Shown here: positions 61,648 to 64,000 of the stretch, in pieces | How the letters are laid out: every line of letters begins with the position of its first letter | Numbering within the stretch: position 1 is the first letter of the stretch | DNA from: Vibrio sp. JC009 | Lineage (GTDB): Bacteria; Pseudomonadota; Gammaproteobacteria; Enterobacterales; Vibrionaceae | Assembly (NCBI RefSeq): GCF_029016485.1 | Contig: NZ_CP092106.1 | Location: 1,612,001-1,676,000 of the forward strand | Direction: 5' to 3' | DNA: 64,000 nt | Made by a program: the position numbers and the translations under genes | Notes under the pieces: model-generated | What the model was told of the DNA's origin: nothing | The model's input: the letters and a program-made list of their open reading frames with translations, nothing else | The model's database searches: none

Positions 61648-62700
61648 CTACTTTTCAAAAACTCGGTTATCGATCAACTGTTGGAAGAAATCTTCCATTG
61701 TTTCTTTTAATGGACGGTAAATGATGCCAAGTTCCCGCTTACTTTTTGAGTTATCTGCTTTCAGGTCGTAATTCACGTTATTACTGACAAACTTGCGGCT
61801 CATACCGTTCATCGGGCCCACCAGCCAGATCAGGAACTTAGGCAGTCTGCGACGTGGAATTGGGTATCTGTCACCGTACTTATCCAGCAAGGTTTCAGCA
61901 ATGCCAAGGAAAGAGGAATCCGCCCCACTGATGATATAACGCCCGTTAGCTTTAGGATTAAAGCCTGCCTGAAAATGAGCTTCGGCCAGATCACGAACAT
62001 CCACTGTACAGAAACCGATATGCGGCAGGCCAGCCTTCATGGTGCCATCACCCATCTGCTTCACAATAGTAAATGACTCTGAAGTCGCAGCTGGTTTAAT
62101 GCCTGGGCCTAAAACGAAAGACGGGTTAATGGTCACCAGCTCCCAACGGTTCTGGGCTTTCTGCATTTCCCAGGCGGCCTGCTCGGCTACGGTTTTTGAG
62201 TAGGAATATGGGTTATGTTCAAGCGAGGATGAGCGGTTCCAGTGCTCTTCGGTAAGCGTCTGATTTGGCTTATCCTGCGCATCTTTGTTGTCACCATAAA
62301 TTGCAGCACAACTACTGGTCACAACCACACGCTTTACTGATTCGGTACGGTTTGCAGAGCCCAGAACGTTACAGGTGCCTTTCAAAGCAGGATCTACCAA
62401 CTCTTTTTGTGGGTCTTTGAAGTCCAGGAAGAATGGAGATGCAGTATGGTAAACCACTTCACAACCTTGCATCGCCTCGTCATAGGAACCTTCTGTCAGA
62501 AGATCCGCTTTGAAAAAGGTGATTTCACCTTCGGAATTATCAGCAAGTTCCTGAAGATAACCGACACGATCAGGGCTTGGGTTACGCACCGCCGCGTGAA
62601 TGTGCAGGCCATTATCAAGCAGGGTTTTCACCAGCCAACCGGCTACATAGCCGGTTGCACCGGTAACAAGAACAGGGCGAGTTTTGTCTAAATTCAGCAT
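61648..62700 (-). CDS. NAD-dependent epimerase/dihydroflavonol-reductase-like protein
   Basis: This 350-residue extended SDR has VLVTGATGYVAGWLVKTLLDNG at residues 9-30, AAVRNPSPDRVGYLQELAD, VVYHTASPFFLDF, VVVTSSCAAIYGD, and NPYSYSKTVAEQAAWE (YxxxK). It resembles the dihydroflavonol-4-reductase/cinnamoyl-CoA-reductase group, which in bacteria often reduces aldehydes or ketones. ATG 62700 with GGAG upstream is chosen over longer in-frame starts. It is a single gene with its own terminator. Confidence 0.85.
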   Translation of the reverse strand: MLNLDKTRPVLVTGATGYVAGWLVKTLLDNGLHIHAAVRNPSPDRVGYLQELADNSEGEITFFKADLLTEGSYDEAMQGCEVVYHTASPFFLDFKDPQKELVDPALKGTCNVLGSANRTESVKRVVVTSSCAAIYGDNKDAQDKPNQTLTEEHWNRSSSLEHNPYSYSKTVAEQAAWEMQKAQNRWELVTINPSFVLGPGIKPAATSESFTIVKQMGDGTMKAGLPHIGFCTVDVRDLAEAHFQAGFNPKANGRYIISGADSSFLGIAETLLDKYGDRYPIPRRRLPKFLIWLVGPMNGMSRKFVSNNVNYDLKADNSKSKRELGIIYRPLKETMEDFFQQLIDNRVFEK

Positions 62701-62911
62701 TCTAGGCTCCACGTAATGTGTCATTGGTATGCCCATTAGTCTACTGACCTGAATATATTTTACGTAACCCAAAGACGCCAACATATTATCAAATTGTGCC
62801 ATTTGAGGATTCAGAAGTGGCGTTTGTGTTTAGCTTTTCAAAGTACTCGCTGTACATTCCGGATTTCAGAAGACCCAGCAAATATCATAGGCATATCGAC
62901 ATCTTCCCCCC

Positions 62912-63880
62912 CTATTTCGAACGCCTATCCATAAAAAAGACGCTCCCCGGTGTCTCTTTCGCCTTCTTCTTAGTTTCCGCACAGGCATCATTTATCTCCA
63001 CATATTCTTTATAAGCTCCGCGCGATAAATCAACTCCGGCCATGCTGATAGACATCAGGGGAAAGGTGACCTCTTCACCTATACGGTTAACCGAATGAAT
63101 GCATTTTGCTTTCGCATCTTTTGTGGAATAGAACTGTGAGATGCCCTGGTCAAAGTGATGGATAACATCTGCTGCCACTTGATTTGCCTGATCGGAGGGA
63201 ACAACCAGAACAAAATCATCGCCTCCGATATGGCCGATAAAAGCGCTATCGGATTTTGTCGCTTTAACGGCTTTTTGCAGGATGGTGGATGTGTACATGA
63301 TTGCCAGATCCCCCTTAACAAAACCATACCTGTCATTAAAAGCTTTAAAGCTGTCTAAATCCGAATATATGATGCATGCCTCTTCATTTTTCTCTAACGC
63401 AAGGTTAATTCTATTGGCAATACTGTTATTTCCAGGAAGGCCGGTCATAGGATTTGCGTCCAGCGCAGCGCTATAAAGTCTCTTTAGTTCGAGAATGGCT
63501 TTGCGAAGTTTTATATGAGTCTCCACACGAGCCATCACAGTTGGAGGACAAATCGGCTTGGTGATAAAGTCCACCGCTCCTATGTCAAACCCTCTGATCT
63601 CATCTTCAGTCTGATTCATTGCTGTTATAAAAATAACCGGGATATCGCGGGTGGCTTCGTTCTCTTTTAACCGGCGGCAGACCTCATAACCGTCCATTTC
63701 CGGCATCATAATATCCAGCAGAATCAAGTCCGGAGGATTTTCACCGCTGGCGGCCTGAAGTGCTTTTTTTCCGCTTTTAGTGGCAATAACCTCATAGGTG
63801 GATTTCAGCAAATCAGTCAGCACGATCAGATTGTGCTTTTCATCGTCAACAATAAGAATTTTTCCATTACTGTTTATCAT
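62912..63880 (-). CDS. Response regulator with receiver and GGDEF domain
   Basis: This 322-residue protein has an N-terminal receiver (LIVDDEKHNLIVL, phospho-acceptor in LILLDIMMPEMDGYEV, conserved Lys in FITKPI). A GGDEF domain follows (residues 150-315; MTGLPGNNSIANRIN, IIYSDLDSFKAFNDRYGFVKGD, GHIGGDDFVLVVP). The motif reads GGDDF and the region is shorter than usual, so cyclase activity is uncertain. GGGAGGAGAG precedes the ATG. It overlaps the end of the upstream Hpt-like gene by 14 bp, so both belong to one signalling operon. Confidence 0.88.
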   Translation of the reverse strand: MINSNGKILIVDDEKHNLIVLTDLLKSTYEVIATKSGKKALQAASGENPPDLILLDIMMPEMDGYEVCRRLKENEATRDIPVIFITAMNQTEDEIRGFDIGAVDFITKPICPPTVMARVETHIKLRKAILELKRLYSAALDANPMTGLPGNNSIANRINLALEKNEEACIIYSDLDSFKAFNDRYGFVKGDLAIMYTSTILQKAVKATKSDSAFIGHIGGDDFVLVVPSDQANQVAADVIHHFDQGISQFYSTKDAKAKCIHSVNRIGEEVTFPLMSISMAGVDLSRGAYKEYVEINDACAETKKKAKETPGSVFFMDRRSK

Positions 63881-63998
63881 CTCTCCTCCCGGATATCACT
63901 TTTTGCAGTTCGGAAAGCGACTCTTCCGCTAAATCGAAATCAAAGTTACCAATGTGCTTTTTGATGTCATGAAGTAAGCCCTGCCCTTTGCTGTTGTC
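63867..63998 (-). CDS. C-terminal end of an Hpt-like or sensor kinase protein (start outside window)
   Basis: The last 43 codons are visible: DNSKGQGLLHDIKKHIGNFD followed by FDLAEESLSELQKVISGRRD and the stop. The helix with LLHDIKKHIGNFDFDLAEESLSEL is like the end of an Hpt or kinase-linked helical domain. It overlaps the start of the receiver-GGDEF gene, which suggests it is the kinase or phosphotransfer partner. The bulk lies beyond 64000. Confidence 0.6.
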   Translation of the reverse strand, partial: DNSKGQGLLHDIKKHIGNFDFDLAEESLSELQKVISGRRDDKQ

Positions 63999-64000
63999 TA

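Noticed and set aside
1..64000. CRISPR arrays, rRNA and tRNA genes
   Set aside because: No evenly spaced direct repeats and no recognisable tRNA or rRNA sequence were seen on reading both strands.

Overview
The window looks like chromosomal DNA of a Vibrio or close relative (Vibrionaceae). Pointers are the gene set (potBCD, mobAB, queC, nagK, a cobB-type sirtuin, DUF2960 and DUF2750 proteins), a tandem glycine riboswitch in front of an AGCS sodium:amino-acid symporter as known from Vibrio cholerae, and abundant chemotaxis receptors and GGDEF proteins. No rRNA, tRNA, CRISPR array or phage structural gene is visible.

Positions 1-22.9 kb are ordinary core genome: the end of a spermidine/putrescine ABC transporter, a sirtuin, an ammonium channel, a receiver-Fis regulator, molybdenum-cofactor genes, N-acetylglucosamine kinase, queuosine synthesis, a four-gene efflux-type operon (TolC, HlyD and two ABC-2 permeases but no ATPase), the riboswitch-controlled symporter, and an M32 metallocarboxypeptidase. 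A 263-bp element with Tn5-like outside ends and several REP-like repeats lie between these genes.

Positions 22.6-43.8 kb are the most unusual part. The 3' end of the M32 carboxypeptidase gene is present four times: once in the intact gene (22615-22876) and three times as free fragments (36313, 41575 and 43580). Each fragment begins at the same internal codon and ends at the stop codon, 259 bp (262 in the intact gene). The fragments bound three cargo segments. Segment A, about 13.4 kb, holds a metabolic regulon of three paralogous alpha/beta hydrolases, two SDRs, two SRPBCC proteins, an MBL-fold lipoprotein, a metallophosphoesterase, and TetR and AraC regulators, with an AraC-like operator of two half-sites 21 bp apart at four places. 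Segment B, about 5 kb, holds a lipoprotein gene and a secreted lipase-like KTSC gene split by an IS21-type element. Segment C, about 1.7 kb, holds two toxin-antitoxin pairs. The simplest reading is serial insertion at one point inside the gene, each insert bringing its own replacement 3' end. No integrase is visible.

Positions 43.9-64 kb hold LysR and AraC regulators with dehydrogenase targets, a second 21-bp-spaced operator pair in front of an SDR and an aldehyde dehydrogenase, two methyl-accepting chemotaxis proteins, three stand-alone periplasmic binding proteins and GGDEF proteins. There is much decay here: a hybrid-kinase remnant, a lacI/dctP deletion scar, an amber codon in the aldehyde dehydrogenase, and an ISAs1-type element next to a truncated GGDEF gene. 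The right edge cuts an Hpt-like gene upstream of a receiver-GGDEF gene.
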